From assembly GCA_034509735.1 (NCBI GenBank), contig JACGWO010000002.1, positions 27,761,636 through 27,825,635 of the forward strand: DNA of 64,000 nt, read 5' to 3'. Source of the stretch: Sesamum alatum. Its lineage: Eukaryota; Streptophyta; Magnoliopsida; Lamiales; Pedaliaceae. The notes under the pieces are model-generated. The model searched no databases. It had not been told where the DNA came from and worked only from the letters and a program-made list of their open reading frames with translations. How positions within the stretch are numbered: the stretch's first letter is position 1; the number at the start of each line of letters is the position of its first letter. Both the position numbers and the translations under genes were made by a program. Shown in pieces: positions 22,110-33,586 of this stretch.

Positions 22110-24166
22110 TGAAGGACAAGCGGATCCGCCCGGAAGCGTGAGTGGAAGCGAGAAAGCGAGAAAAGGTGCGTAAATTTAAATTTAATTTAAATAAACGAAT
22201 CCCAGGGGTGTACCCTTGGGTGCTCAACCGGGCGTTCGATGTAGGATGTGTAAATATTAACACATAGGGCATAGATAAATATATATAATCAATCAAAGCG
22301 TAATAAACCGTTACCTTTGATTGTTTAGCGTATGCTCCCGGCTACTTGCGTTGTTCCTTCTCCGGAATGCTCACGAAATCCAAACGTATGGATTCTCCAA
22401 AGGTGATTCACACCACACCGGAAGAAACACACGTCCTTCTTGCTAGAAAAGAACGGGTTTAAGAAGGAATCGGTTTAAGAGAAGAACACTATAAATTAGT
22501 GCTCTCTTAAACTTACTTTGTTCTTCTTCTTGATTCAATCAAGTGGAGAACACAAGTGTGAGAGAGGGAGAGAGGGCCGAGAGTTGAGAGAGATGAGAGG
22601 GATTTTGTCTTCTCTTTTTCCTAGAAAAAGATGAATAATGAATCACTTGTGCTTGGTGTTGTATATTCTAATATATATACATAATTAATGTGATTATTGG
22701 AATGTGTCTAGGTTCATCCAAGGATGTCTAGATTCATTCTAATCAATCACCATCAATTCTTCAATCAAGCCTACCAAAATTTATGGTATGATCAAATCAT
22801 ACCAAAAGGGAAGAGCTGGATTGGAGTTGATTTGTCTCTTTCCAAAAGAGACAAGTCAACATACCACCTAGCATGAAACATATTTAATCGAACATTTAAT
22901 GTCCATTTAAATTATTCTCGTTGATCTTTTAATCCAATTAAAAGATCCAACGTCTCAACGTCTGAACTTTCCATATTTAATCGAAAATCTAATTTACCGA
23001 TTAAATGAAAGCTCGATACAATATCGGCCCGTCCATCTAATGGACTTTCCCTTAAGTAATCCAATTACTTATTTATCCTTCGAGATTGACTCCAAGTCGA
23101 TCTCTCAACCTCCTCGGTGATTTGTGTGTGACCCTTTAGGTTCACCCTCAGCTAGACTTGGGCTCGTGTCCCACAAGGGCCCGTTACCATGGGTGGCCGT
23201 CTAGCAACGGTCCATGGCACTAGAGACTAGGTGAATTGGCGTGAACATTTAGGCGCCGATTCCGTACGGGTACGATCCTTCCGTCTACCGTCTCCCGGCC
23301 TTAGTCTAGGGTATGGAATTGAGCGTCGGTTCCCATCCTTGACTAGGCATCTATGCTTAATACTCGAGACCATGTATACTTCATTGCGTCGACACAGGAA
23401 ACCATTCCCTATTCGACCAACCACTGTGGCTACAGCTTCAAACAGCATGAACGTGTCTCCGAGCGCATAGGAGATACCTCTGTCACATATTGACAGGGAC
23501 GGATCCTCTTCTTGGAATCCACCGTCCTCGCTACACATTCCGACTGCACTGGACAAGGCTTATGATGATCATCTTACAGAATGATCACCTCTCGCCAGAT
23601 CCAAGATACAGCCGTTCTGTGCACGCGACTGCCATGATTCCTCAAGTCTGAGGATTACTCCCGTACTATCAGAATCGGAAAAATCCAATCATACCGACCA
23701 AGCCTCCAAGGCTTCCATATGATGATCCCCGCGAGTCAGTCTAGTCGGCTCGACCCCAGTCGACCAACCCATCAAGATCGTGTAGGCGTCCCACGCTAGT
23801 CGCCAATGAAACACGGCACTCATCTAATGAACACGACTCTTCACACAAGTCTCAATAGGACTCTCGATGCCCTGTCTCGAGATCCTCGACTTGGAACGTT
23901 TCAGATCCAACTCTTAATCAGTTGGTTTCATGACCACCATCCAATGCGTGGCCCAACTGCACAAGTTGTTATCCATGGTCTGTGGGCTTTGTTGCGATAT
24001 AAGTTAAACACCGTTTTAACAAATGTAAGATGAGCGCAACAAAGAAGGTACCATTGGTGACGAACACTCATCTTATTCATCACATAATAATGTTACATTT
24101 ACATCAAGTCGTAAGATAGGTTACAAATCGCCAAACCTATTGGCTTTCTGGTCACCTATTCTAACA
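22110..24166 (-). mobile_element. Solo copia LTR, subfamily B, with perfect target duplication
   Basis: The LTR is 2057 bp and complete on the minus strand, from TGTTAGAATAGGTGACC (24166) to TTGTCCTTCA (22110). It is flanked by CCTTT at 22105-22109 and again at 24167-24171. No primer site or polypurine tract lies next to it. This is the product of recombination between the two LTRs of an inserted element. It contains the hairpin block (about 23180-23225) and TATA-like 'ctaatatatatac' (about 22668-22680). Confidence 0.95.
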
Positions 24167-24171
24167 CCTTT

Positions 24172-26051
24172 CACATAATGTATTTAAATATTAATACTTT
24201 TCATTTTACTAAAACTATATTTATTAAATAAGAAAATGTATATAGTATTTGAAACTTATAAAACACTTTATTTCAATGTCTAAAGTATGATAATTTGCAA
24301 TGGTTATTTTTAACATATTCAGTAATTCAATATTAAGTTTTGTAGAAATAAGTTTGTGCTATTATATATAGTAAGTTGTCATTAAAATGTATGCCATAGT
24401 TTTATGTTTATTATGTTTGATGGCGTGCAAAAGATCGAACATTAAAATATTATGTTTGACCCTTGAATTTTTTTAAATACAATCGTGGTCCCTAAATTTT
24501 TTGTGCCACAATTTCGGTCCTTAATCTTTACAAATTATTATGATTTGGTCCATACGGTTCCTTTCTAACTTAATATTTTTTTTTTTATTTGAATGGTTGG
24601 ACAGAATTATCATAATAATTCAAAAGATTAGGGACCAAAATCATCCCTCAAAAACTTTAGGGATCAAAATCGATTTTGATCCAATGTATAGGGACCAAAA
24701 GTATAATTTACTGTTAAAATTTATGAGAAAATTGTTTTATTCTTTGGTCCACCAAAAGCAAATTAAACTGACAAGAAGATAAAATAAAATTATAGGCAAT
24801 TAATAAGTATAATATCAAGTGAAAAAATGATTTCAGGTTGGAAATTCAACATAATAAAAGGAACGAATTATTCAGTAGAAAGCAGGTCAATTATCTTAAA
24901 GTATCTATAAAATTAATGGGTGTATTATTGCTATTATATGTTATGTCTGTACCGTTATGAATTTTTTATTGTATATTTTTATTGTTAGCATATAATTTAA
25001 AGATATGTATATATCTCTTTACTTATTAATTTCAGATATTGTAATTTTTTTTCATGGAGAAATAAAATGTGTTAGTACTAATTTTTTGTTCTTACTTTCA
25101 GAAACTTTATTAAATAATCATTTATGGCAAGTCATATTTTAGAGGAGTTTATACCACAAGGTAGTAGGATAAAATCTTTTAAATAATGTATTTTAATATA
25201 TTTTGATTTTACTAAAAATATATTAATTGAATAAGAAAATATATATAGTATTTGAAATTGAGTTTTGTACAAATAAGTTTTTACTATTGTATATAGTAAG
25301 ACGGTCAATTAAATATGACATATATACCATTATGCAATTTAGAATATATGAAAATATGATTAAATTTATAAATTCCGTAGATAGCACAGGGTCCATGCTA
25401 GTCCTTCAATAAAACAAAATTATGATTTTTTTAAAATAATAATAATGAATTAAAAGATAACAAATTTTCATATTTAGACTAAACTATTAAGAAAATCTCG
25501 TCTACACTCGCAAAGAGCGATTACTTACATCGTGATATCAATTTTATTATGTCAATAATATTTCTAAGTTGGTTTTTTTTCTTTATTTATTTCTTTTTTT
25601 CTTTTTTTAAAATGTGATGTTTTGGTTTATATATATTTAAAATATATTTAAAAATATAAAATATTATTCATTATGTTGCACACAGGAACGACGTGCAACA
25701 TAATTAGGAAAACCTAATATTAATGAAATCAGAGATGATGCACTTTTTATAAGGAAGACAAAGAAACAAACACCTGACAACAAATAAATTCAGAGGGGTT
25801 CGGAGGTGCAAATTCATATCGGGTTTGGTTGAATTTAAATCTACTATAGGGTATGTGCAATATACTTACTGTGTAATTGGTGTACAATTTAAGAAAAATT
25901 GAACAATTATATGACAAGTTAATCACACTTACTTTATTATTGGTTTGGTTTGACCAAATTTAATCCGAATAAAATAATCCGTGTGCGAAGTCGAAATGCG
26001 TGTGTCATCTCATCCAGTTAAAACGAAGATAAAATGGAATGATGTTGATTA
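24172..26051. other. AT-rich intergenic stretch with an old direct duplication
   Basis: No gene is visible. Two diverged copies of one AT-rich segment lie about 1 kb apart (about 24174-24378 and 25181-25295), sharing 'aataatgtatttta', 'aataagaaaat.tatatagta' and 'ttttgta.aaataagttt'. The remainder is low-complexity A/T sequence. Confidence 0.6.
24450..24720. repeat. Decayed foldback element
   Basis: The left half reads 'tggtccctaaattttt', 'ggtccttaatcttta' and 'atttggtcc'. The right half has the complements 'aagattagggaccaaaatc', 'actttagggatcaaaatc' and 'atagggaccaaaag'. Imperfect inverted arms of about 100 bp fit an old non-autonomous DNA element. Ends and target duplication were not resolved. 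Confidence 0.5.
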
Positions 26052-26156
26052 GGGGAAACAAATTTAGTCCATTAACTTGGCTCGAGTTCAATTTTAGTAT
26101 ACTAATTATGTCAATTTTTAATTTTATACATGATCTTGCACAATTGCTGCAATTAA
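26052..26156 (+). repeat. MULE left terminal inverted repeat
   Basis: This arm matches the complement of 30221-30328 over about 100 bp, including 'ctcgagttcaattttagtat'. Its start is placed at the GGGGAAACAAATTTA end, where the similarity to the right arm fades. Confidence 0.85.
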
Positions 26157-26382
26157 GTCAGCCAGTCGCCGAATTGTGCTTTTTTTGACGTAAATAGCAT
26201 GTCCACTACACATGCTGAAAATTTTGGGAATTTTTCATATGATTTGGCACTTGAGGTGGCATTTTTTTGGAGGGAAAAATGTTAGTTTTCCCCTCCCAAA
26301 TATCTAAGTCAACTAACAAAACCTACAAAAAGAGATTTAATGTCATTTTTCCTCCTTCCACCCCTCAACTGTCTTCACCACC

Positions 26383-26770
26383 ATGTCTGGCATTCAAGGT
26401 TCATTATTTTGCTACTATGGAAAGAGAGCGACGGTGAGAACATCATGGACTAATGAAAACCCAAGTACGAGGTTCCATTCGTGTTAAAATTACAAGGTAT
26501 TTGACTCATTTTTTCTCCTTTATCTCCCCTTTTCGTTGGTTTACTTTATTGAAAAAACTTTTCTTAAAATTTTTCCAACTGCAATATTCTGTATAGAGAG
26601 AAGGTTGTGGATTTTTTGCTTGGGAAGATCCACCTATATGTGTTCGGGCAAAGGCTATAATCCCTGGCTTGCTTACAAAATGTTTGTGTCTTGGAGCTAA
26701 AATTGAAAAGATGAAGAAGGTTGAGGAGGAATTTGCTGAAATGAAGAGGAGTTGTAGAAGATGGAAATAA
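26383..26770 (+). pseudogene. GRF-type zinc-finger protein gene carried by the MULE (two exons)
   Basis: Exon 1 (26383-26496) reads MSGIQGSLFCYYGKRATVRT, then SWTNENPSTRFHSC, a stop codon and NYK. Exon 2 (26597-26770) reads REGCGFFAWEDPPICVRAKA, IIPGLLTKC, then a Lys/Glu-rich helix ending SCRRWK. An intron with GT at 26497 and AG at 26596 keeps the frame. GRF zinc fingers have the order C-x-C, TSWTxENPGRRFxxC, CxFFxWxD and bind nucleic acid in several repair and topoisomerase proteins; plants have many short GRF plus coiled-coil proteins. The second Cys is Tyr here and the TAA after HSC breaks exon 1, so this copy is inactive. Whether it is a captured host gene or a normal gene of this MULE family cannot be told. 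Confidence 0.8.
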
Positions 26771-27315
26771 GTTGCACTCGTCTTTTTTTTTGTTCTTTTT
26801 TTGTTCAAGCTTTTCTTTGATTAGAGGAGATGTGATGCACCAATGTTGTACTCAACTATGACTATGTTTAATAAAATTTAGTTTAAAAGCTATTTTGTTT
26901 GTTTTAGTTTGTTCAAAACCCATTTTGTTTGTTTTAGTTTAAAGATTGTTTTTACAATCTGTTTGTAGAAAAATACAGGGCCAAAACATAAAGTCCATAT
27001 CCTGTATTAGACATAACAATCCAGAATAAATGCACTAGTACACACAAAATTTGTAGAATTGCATACTTCATTTCCATAAAAATTCAGGACCAAACATAAC
27101 CAATTTCATACAGTGCATATTCTGCAAAATTTAACCAAAACAGAGCCTTTGGATTGGCATACAGTTCCAGCAAAAAAAATAAAATATGATTTTGGCCTAC
27201 CAAAAACATCTAATACTTATGCATTTTCATACAGTTGCAGCCAACAACAGAAAGTAGATGATGAGATGCAATATACAAAAGTCCATTCATAACTATGCCT
27301 TCTTGCCATTCATAA

Positions 27316-29335
27316 TTATGCCTTCTTGCCCTTCTTTGTTTGCTTGAGTGCTTTGCCTAAATTGGACATAGTCACAAATTTTTTGCCTCCTTTAACTATT
27401 GACGGGATTGATCCTGAACTCCCTTGATCTTGTGATGATCTTGTACATGTTTGACCCTCAACAAATGGAGCAGGCTCCTTGATCTTCCCTCCTTTATGAC
27501 ATTGTTGAAACTGTTGGAACATTGTTGGTGTTGTTCTACATGATTTTTGAGACTTTTCAATAACTGATTCTGCACCTCCAATATGTCCCTACAGAGAAAA
27601 AAATATTCTTAAGAAGCCCCTTAATAAAAAACTCAAATATTTAAGCAAATACTTACACTTCTTATTCGTCTTTGCATTTGTACTTCAGGCTCTTGCATAA
27701 CTCCCTTGCCTTTTCTTATAACCTGTTCTGGCAACAGCTTTTTAGTTTTTGTATCATGAAAACAATAACAGAAAAGACGATGTAATACCTGCAGTTTCTG
27801 TGACTTTTCAATTGGCTTTTTCGTTTCTTGCATAATCTGTTTGCCCTTTCTTGTAACCTGATTTTCAAGACAACCCTTGTTAGATATTAGAATTCTTATC
27901 AGTTAGAGAATAAAGAAAACACGAAAAAGAAATACAATATTCTACCTGTGGCACATTGGAATTTAGCTAAACCTGGCTGCTTGCATCTGGGATAGGATCA
28001 GTGGTTTCATCCTTGGTCTAACATCTCCTGGCATTATGCCTTGCAGGCCACACTTGACAGTGGTCTGTTGTCTCTTTATTTTGGATGACCCTTCCCTCAT
28101 GATTGGACCAGGCTTTCCTTTCTTATTTTTTTGGAACAACTTCATCAACTTCAAGTCTTCTAGCGTTTGCAGGTCTGCCAACTCTCTTGACAGATTTTGG
28201 TGGGAGTGGTGGGTTGAAATCACTCTTCTTCCATTCATTCCTTCCATTGATTGGGATGATAGCATGTTGATAGGCCTTCAAGTATCTTTCAACCCTGTAG
28301 CACTGGTGTGTGTATTTTTCTATGTCCCACCCATTACAAAAAATGGCACACACAACATGCTGACATGGTAGCCCACTCAAATCACATTTTTTACACCCAC
28401 AAGTATGGTTCTCTAAGTCAACACTGTATTGATTGCCATCAAAGCAAGAAATCTAATAATGCTTCTCATCAGATTTTATTGGAATACAGTCTCCAAGCGT
28501 CTCCGTATTCTCGTCAATTATCTTTTGAATTTTGGGACACAATTGATTTTTTCATTTCTTTTGTGCTCTATCTCTGTTTTGTTAGAGTCTTTTCATCAAA
28601 TACTCCGTCAACCATTCAAGCATAGAGAAGATTGTTTTGTCTCTTGCTTCAAGTATGTTTCTATTAAAGCATTCACAAACATTGTTCAAGAGAATATCAC
28701 ATCTAGAAAAAGTATAAAAATGTGATCTTGACCACTCTTTTGGAGGCTTGTCATTAAACCAAGCAAAAGCACCCTCATCTAAATGATTTAATTCTTGCAT
28801 CCTCTGGTTAAACTGATTAATTGTTGCTGCTCTTGCAGCCTTCCACAACCTATTTTTGGATGCCAACCCTTTAAACCCAAAATTTTTATAGTTGGAATGC
28901 AAATTCCTAACATAAAATATGTGCTCTACATTAGGGAAAGTTCTTGCAATGTACCCAGAAGCCCCTTTTGTTCATCTGACATAAATCTCCAAGTCGAATC
29001 ATCTTTAATCATCTAAACCATTTTCACTAAACTTAAAAACCAATCCCAAGTTTCTATGTTCTCTCTCATAACCACAACATAGTAAATTGGGAAGAAATTA
29101 TTGTTAGGGTCAATTCCAACCGCAGATAAAAAACTCTCCCATGTGGTCCCTTCAAGTGACACCCATCCACACATTTAACAAGTCTATATCCAGCCAAGAA
29201 GTTCATTTTTAACTGCATTCAAACGTAGATAAAATCTGTCAAACTAATTTTTGCCTTCAGTGCCCAATATGATTGTTGATCCAGGATTACTTCTTTTTAT
29301 TTCTTCTATATAATCTCATAACAATGAATATTGTG
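27316..29335 (-). pseudogene. MuDR-type MULE transposase (mudrA-like), broken
   Basis: From the 5' side on the minus strand come EEIKRSNPGSTIILGTEG, then FLAGYRLVKCVDGCHLKGPHG with the first catalytic Asp. After a frameshift come NNNFFPIYYVVV and ETWDWFLSLV, then MSDEQKGLLGT, FPNVEHIFYVRNLHSNYKNF, WKAARAATINQFN, WSRSHFYTFSRCDILLNNVC and ILEARDKTIFSMLEW. The SWIM zinc finger CGCKKCDLSGLPCQHVVCAI lies near 28330-28420. A frameshifted C-terminal knuckle (GHNARRC-like) and a Lys-rich tail with GGKKFVTMSNLGKALKQ follow, possibly in later exons. The N-terminal MuDR domain is not visible beyond the C-run at 29342. The gene is convergent with the GRF gene. Confidence 0.88.
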
Positions 29336-29341
29336 CACTAG

Positions 29342-30220
29342 CCCCCCCCCCCCCACATAGTCAGATTCTATGAAATTACCCCCATACTGGATACTCATTG
29401 TGATAAACTCACTGTTTTTGGCTGAAAAATAAGGAAAAAGCCACAAAAAATAAAGAACACCATGTCAACTGGCAGCAAAAAAAGAACATGAACTACACAA
29501 AAATTATAAAAAAAAACTAACTAAAAGCACAAGTTATAAAGCACAAAAAACACAAGAACAATGGGAAAAGACACATAAAAAATAAACTTCAGAAACCAAC
29601 AAAGCTTCAGGAATAAAATATACAAAAATTATTAAAATGAAAAGCATTGCATGTCTAAGTCCGATTCCCATTGACAAAATAATAGACACAACAATGCTCA
29701 CTAAAGGACCACTACTTACAAGAATACAATATTAAAGTGCAAAGTAATAGTTATTTTCCAGGTTCGGGTCCCTGAAGACCATTACTTATGGTCTGATAGA
29801 ACACGAACATGACCTTGTTTGGTCTACAAATACAGAAAAAACTAACCGTATTCAGGGAGGGTCACCATTCAACTCTAGGTCTCTCATAACCACCATGGTT
29901 GCGCCTCAATCCAAGCCTTTCGTCGCCTCTTTCACTAAAACAGATCGCATCGGAGAAGGGATGGGGAGAAATTAGGGCTAGGTTTGACTGAAGGTTGGGG
30001 GAAATGGGAAGGTCGTTTTCTGAGTTTGACTGAAGAAGAGGCATGTGAGTCGTGCATGTCCCTTTTTTCCCTCCATTAATTGCCACGTAGGAAGCCAACT
30101 GTACATAATACCCACGTAAAACACACATGTCTCATTTCGCCGTACAAATAAGCAATTAATTGACACATCATCATTTTTCATTCATTTTACTCGTAAATTG
30201 ATACTAAAACCCTAAATCGT
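29342..30220. other. MULE subterminal region, no gene recognised
   Basis: A run of 13 C at 29342-29354 is followed by A-rich sequence (29430-29700) and a more GC-balanced stretch (29850-30130) where short minus-strand frames exist but match nothing I know. The 5' end and promoter of the transposase would be expected here. Confidence 0.5.
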
Positions 30221-30328
30221 ACTTAATTGCACTAATTGTGCAAGATAATGTATAAAATTGAAAATTGACATAATTAGTATACTAAAATTGAACTCGAGCC
30301 AAGTTAATGGATTAAATTTTTTTTTCTC
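30221..30328 (-). repeat. MULE right terminal inverted repeat
   Basis: This is the complement of the left arm, reading 'acttaattgcactaattgtg' to 'aacttggctcgagttc' on the other strand. It ends in 'ttaaatttttttttctc', where the pairing with the left arm stops. Confidence 0.85.
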
Positions 30329-30650
30329 TTAAATAGGATTATATGTTATTTTTCTTTAATGTTATTTAATGTGATGAAAAATTTTACAATGGGTATATAT
30401 TTTGAAGAGTTATTTTGTAAAAAAAAAAAAGAAAATCGCAAGAAAAAGTATATTCAATCGAAAAATATTTTATGAGGTGATATGAGATTAAGAATATTTC
30501 ACAAGCAATCTCCTAGAAAATTCTTGAGGAAGTTTTCAATATGAATTTAAAAAATATATTTTATTGCTAATGATAAGACCAAATAAGCATTTAAGATAAA
30601 ATAATAGTAGTTAGTACCCTGTGCAAGCCGCGGGATAGTTATGTTTTCAT

Positions 30651-30967
30651 CACTAAAAAAAAATCAATATTTACTACATTTTTAATGATCATGGCTAAAA
30701 ATCATGGTAAGTAATTATTATTAATTACGGTTAAATAAAAATCGATGTAAAAATTAGCTTTTCCACCCTAAAAAACTTATTTATCACGGCTTTTAGCCGT
30801 GGTAAAAACATTCGCCATGATTATTAGCCATGATAAATGTTTTAGCCACCCTCGCAAAAACCACGGCCGACAACCGTTGCGTGGCCGTGGTCAATGACTA
30901 TTCGCTCTGGTTATTTAGTATTAACCATAGCAATTAGGCATGGTTAAATGTCATATTTTTTTTAGTG
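30651..30967. mobile_element. CACTA-like MITE with 3-bp target duplication
   Basis: The element is 317 bp, from CACTAAAAAAAAATCAA to its complement ...ATATTTTTTTTAGTG. It is flanked on both sides by CAT (30648-30650 and 30968-30970), the 3-bp duplication expected of CACTA transposons. The interior is a run of short hairpins built from 'atggct', 'agccgtgg' and 'ccacggc' words. No coding capacity. Confidence 0.8.
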
Positions 30968-31042
30968 CATTAAAATATAAAAAACATAAATATTTCAAAT
31001 TTTAAAATATAAAATTTATAAATTTATAAGTAATTTAAAATT

Positions 31043-31043
<1 letters not shown>

Positions 31044-31081
<38 letters not shown>
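31044..31081. repeat. (TAA)n microsatellite
   Basis: About twelve TAA/ATA trinucleotides without interruption lie in A/T-rich DNA just downstream of the CACTA-like MITE. Confidence 0.9.
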
Positions 31082-31082
<1 letters not shown>

Positions 31083-31335
31083 GTGTAATTATAGATAACA
31101 TAAACTTAAATTATGTTCCTTCCTAGCAACTTTATTAAATTAAAATCTGATTTTTTTCTAGACAAATTTAAACAAACATTTACTTGTCCAAATTTAAATA
31201 AAATCTAAAAGGGAACCTAAGAAAATAAACTCGTTGAATCTTTAAAGATAAACATTCATATACTTATCCAAATAAGCTCACAGCCTCACACATGACGCTT
31301 GCTTTGATGGCCCTAATATTTCTATTTTATGAATA

Positions 31336-31899
31336 TATTTTAATACCTTGTGCCCAGGCACGAGAAAACATATGCACATACATTAATATGCGCACGCATC
31401 AATTAGCTACAAGCAGATATGAAATTTAGGTAAATTTAGTTAGTAGAATAAGTTAAATTTATTTTTATGTTCAATATACGATTTTATACGTATTAATTAC
31501 TATAACTTAAATTTCAAAATTATATAGTTTTATAGTTTAAATTTGAATAATTTATTTATTTGTTGAGAAATACACACAATATGATGATAATTAATAACGA
31601 AAGGAAAAAACCAAAAGAAATTATATAATTGTAGGAAATGAAACAAAGTAACTTTTCAATAGAATATAAATTCTATAAGGAAGAAAAGAACAAAGATCAT
31701 TTTTTAAAAAATATGAAGTTGAAGAATGATATAAATAAGAAGCTTGCAAATGTTGATTTTAGTTTAAGAGAGTAAATTTTCTAGTTAAATCTTGTGGCTT
31801 TTATTTAATTTTTAAAATGAAACAGGTAACTAAGTCAAAAACAAATTTTGGCTATCAAAGTTAATTAGCATTAATTAGTCCCCTAATTAATAGTATAGA
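31336..31899 (-). mobile_element. Possible non-autonomous Helitron
   Basis: On the minus strand the segment begins A|TCTATACTATTAATTAG (31899), a typical Helitron 5' start after an A. It ends near 31336 with the hairpin GTGCC-TG-GGCAC followed by AAGGTATTAA, where a CTRR tail would be expected but TTAA is seen. A second candidate 3' end of similar type (gcggcttgcacaggg then TACTAA) lies at 30618-30640. No Rep/helicase gene. Boundaries are uncertain. Confidence 0.3.
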
Positions 31900-32004
31900 T
31901 ATAGATATAAACACAAATTAAAATTTAATTTAAAATTGAGCTATATATGATATATACATACCCAATAATGTGTAACATTAAAGTGATATAAATTTTTTTA
32001 TTAT
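31900..32004. other. Short AT-rich spacer
   Basis: Low-complexity A/T sequence between the possible Helitron end and the next foldback element; nothing recognised. Confidence 0.5.
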
Positions 32005-32798
32005 ATACAATTACCATTCCTGAAGTATCCATTCCACATCAACTATTTACCTAAAGTATTAAAACCTTAAAAGAAAAAAAAAATCCTGACCTTCAAACTC
32101 CTTTAATTTTGAAGTTTAAAAAGTTCATTTTACCCTTACTAAAAATTGATTTCTAAAAAAAATTAAATGGATTTCTAAAATACTAAAATCACCCATTGTC
32201 GAAGCTTTGTCTAATTCAATTTTCACTTGTTCATCGAGGTCTTTTTATTTTCATAATCCTAAAGTACTTGGAGGTCATTTGATTTTATTTTCACTTGTTT
32301 GTCAACCCAAATTAAACATAAATTTTTATATATACATATATATTTATATATTTACTTAAACAAACATAAAATTAATAAACTCGAAAAGGGCTGATGAACT
32401 AATAAGAAAATATGCAATTAATATATATTTATATATATGGTAAATATACAAATGTGGTAATTATATGCATGTATAAATTTATTTTTAAATTTGTTTGAAA
32501 AATAAGTAAAATCAAAATAAAATGAGCTCTAAATATTGTAGGATTATAAAAATAAAAAGAGCTCGATGAATAAGTGAAATTAGAATGAGATAAAACTTAA
32601 AAAAAGAGTAGTTTTACTATTTTAAAAATTCCTTTAATTTTTTTTTTTTTAGAAATCAATTTTTAGTAAGGATAAAATGGACTTTTCAAACTTCAAAATT
32701 AAAGGAGTTAGAAGGTCAGGAGGGTTTTTGAAAGTTTTAATACTTTAGGGAGGTAATTGATGTGAGGTAATACTTCAAAGGTGGTACCTGTATTTAAC
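32005..32798. mobile_element. Foldback element with about 165-bp arms
   Basis: The left arm (32005-32165) contains 'ctaaagtattaaaac', 'ctgaccttcaaactccttta' and 'ttactaaaaattgatttcta'. The right arm (about 32635-32798) carries their complements. The loop of about 470 bp is A/T-rich without coding potential. This is the shape of a non-autonomous DNA transposon. Confidence 0.75.
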
Positions 32799-32986
32799 TC
32801 TAAAAATTTTATATGGGAGTATGATATTAATATGTAGTATTAAAGAGGCCATTGTTGAAAGGCTCAATTGCATTTTCATTTGACACTTTAATTGTATATA
32901 TATATATATATATTGAGTAAATGTAAATTGCATTAAATGAAAAAATAATTTTGTACAACAAGCTTCGTATCATCTATATGTCCTTA

Positions 32987-33250
32987 CAATTGCCAAGCTA
33001 TCTTCTTCCATAATTTATATGTTGCTACAACCTCTAGAGTAGGTGCCTTGTTCAATCTCGAGATCCTATTTCGTAATTGCTCCAATATTAGATGAGCTAA
33101 CAATTTCGGTGGTCGAGCCTGTCCTGCTGAAATCTTCTCAACGTTCATTCTTGCCACAAATGATAAAGCAAGGGAAGCTAGAAGAGTTTTATAGACTACG
33201 ATACCAAGGTGTTTGCCTCTCCAGCGTGTTGGATACCAAGGCGAGGTCAT
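32987..33250 (-). pseudogene. LINE ORF2 3'-terminal fragment
   Basis: The minus-strand frame reads SPWYPTRWRGKHLGIVVYKT, LLASLALSFVARM, then KLLAHLILEQLRNRISRLNK, TLEVVATYKLWKKIAWQL and a stop. It resembles the C-terminal end of plant LINE polyproteins after the zf-RVT domain (pattern VYxIWxERNxRxF...I..QIRxRI...LWxIxWxx), with WxERNxR lost. The annotatable frame continues upstream only by reading through the C-run at 33359-33377. Confidence 0.5.
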
Positions 33251-33358
33251 CTTCACCTCCCTTCCTAGCTGCAAGGCATTGTGCTGAAAAATTGCAACTG
33301 AAAAAAGAAAAATGAATATTAGTCTCCATGTACTGTTGATCACACAGTACAGAACACG

Positions 33359-33377
33359 CCCCCCCCCCCCCCCCCCC
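33359..33377. repeat. Run of 19 C
   Basis: An unbroken C homopolymer (G on the minus strand) in A/T-rich surroundings. The Gly-rich start of the minus-strand frame here is only its translation. Its length may be imprecise because homopolymers are error-prone in sequencing. Confidence 0.9.
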
Positions 33378-33586
33378 AAAGTGATCTTGACTAATAATTA
33401 TGTAATTTTTAAGATTTTGGTCAAATTTTGTCCAAAATAATGAAATTGAAACAGATTAAGGATCAATATACAACCCTCACAAATTATAAAGCTAAAATAT
33501 GAAATAGATATAATTAAAAGAGTAAAAGTATAATCATATCTGCTGAAAAGTATTATCAAAACGCAAAATCATGATTTGTGTGTTAT

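Larger units (their letters stand above)
26052..30328. mobile_element. Mutator-like element (MULE), about 4.3 kb
   Basis: Terminal inverted repeats of about 105 bp occupy 26052-26156 and 30221-30328. They share 'ccattaacttggctcgagtt', 'ttagtatactaattatgtca' and 'atcttgcacaatt' with only a few differences. Inside lie a minus-strand MuDR-type transposase remnant (27316-29335) and a plus-strand GRF zinc-finger gene (26383-26770), convergent with it. The expected 9-bp target duplication was not found by eye. Long similar TIRs suggest moderate age, while the transposase is frameshifted. Confidence 0.85.

Noticed and set aside
28036..28725. Plus-strand ORFs across 28036-28725
   Set aside because: They are shadows of the minus-strand MULE transposase, whose motifs are clear in the other strand.
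32984..33379. Glycine-rich N-terminus on a minus-strand ORF
   Set aside because: It is the translation of a 19-base C-run; only the part left of about 33250 resembles a LINE protein.
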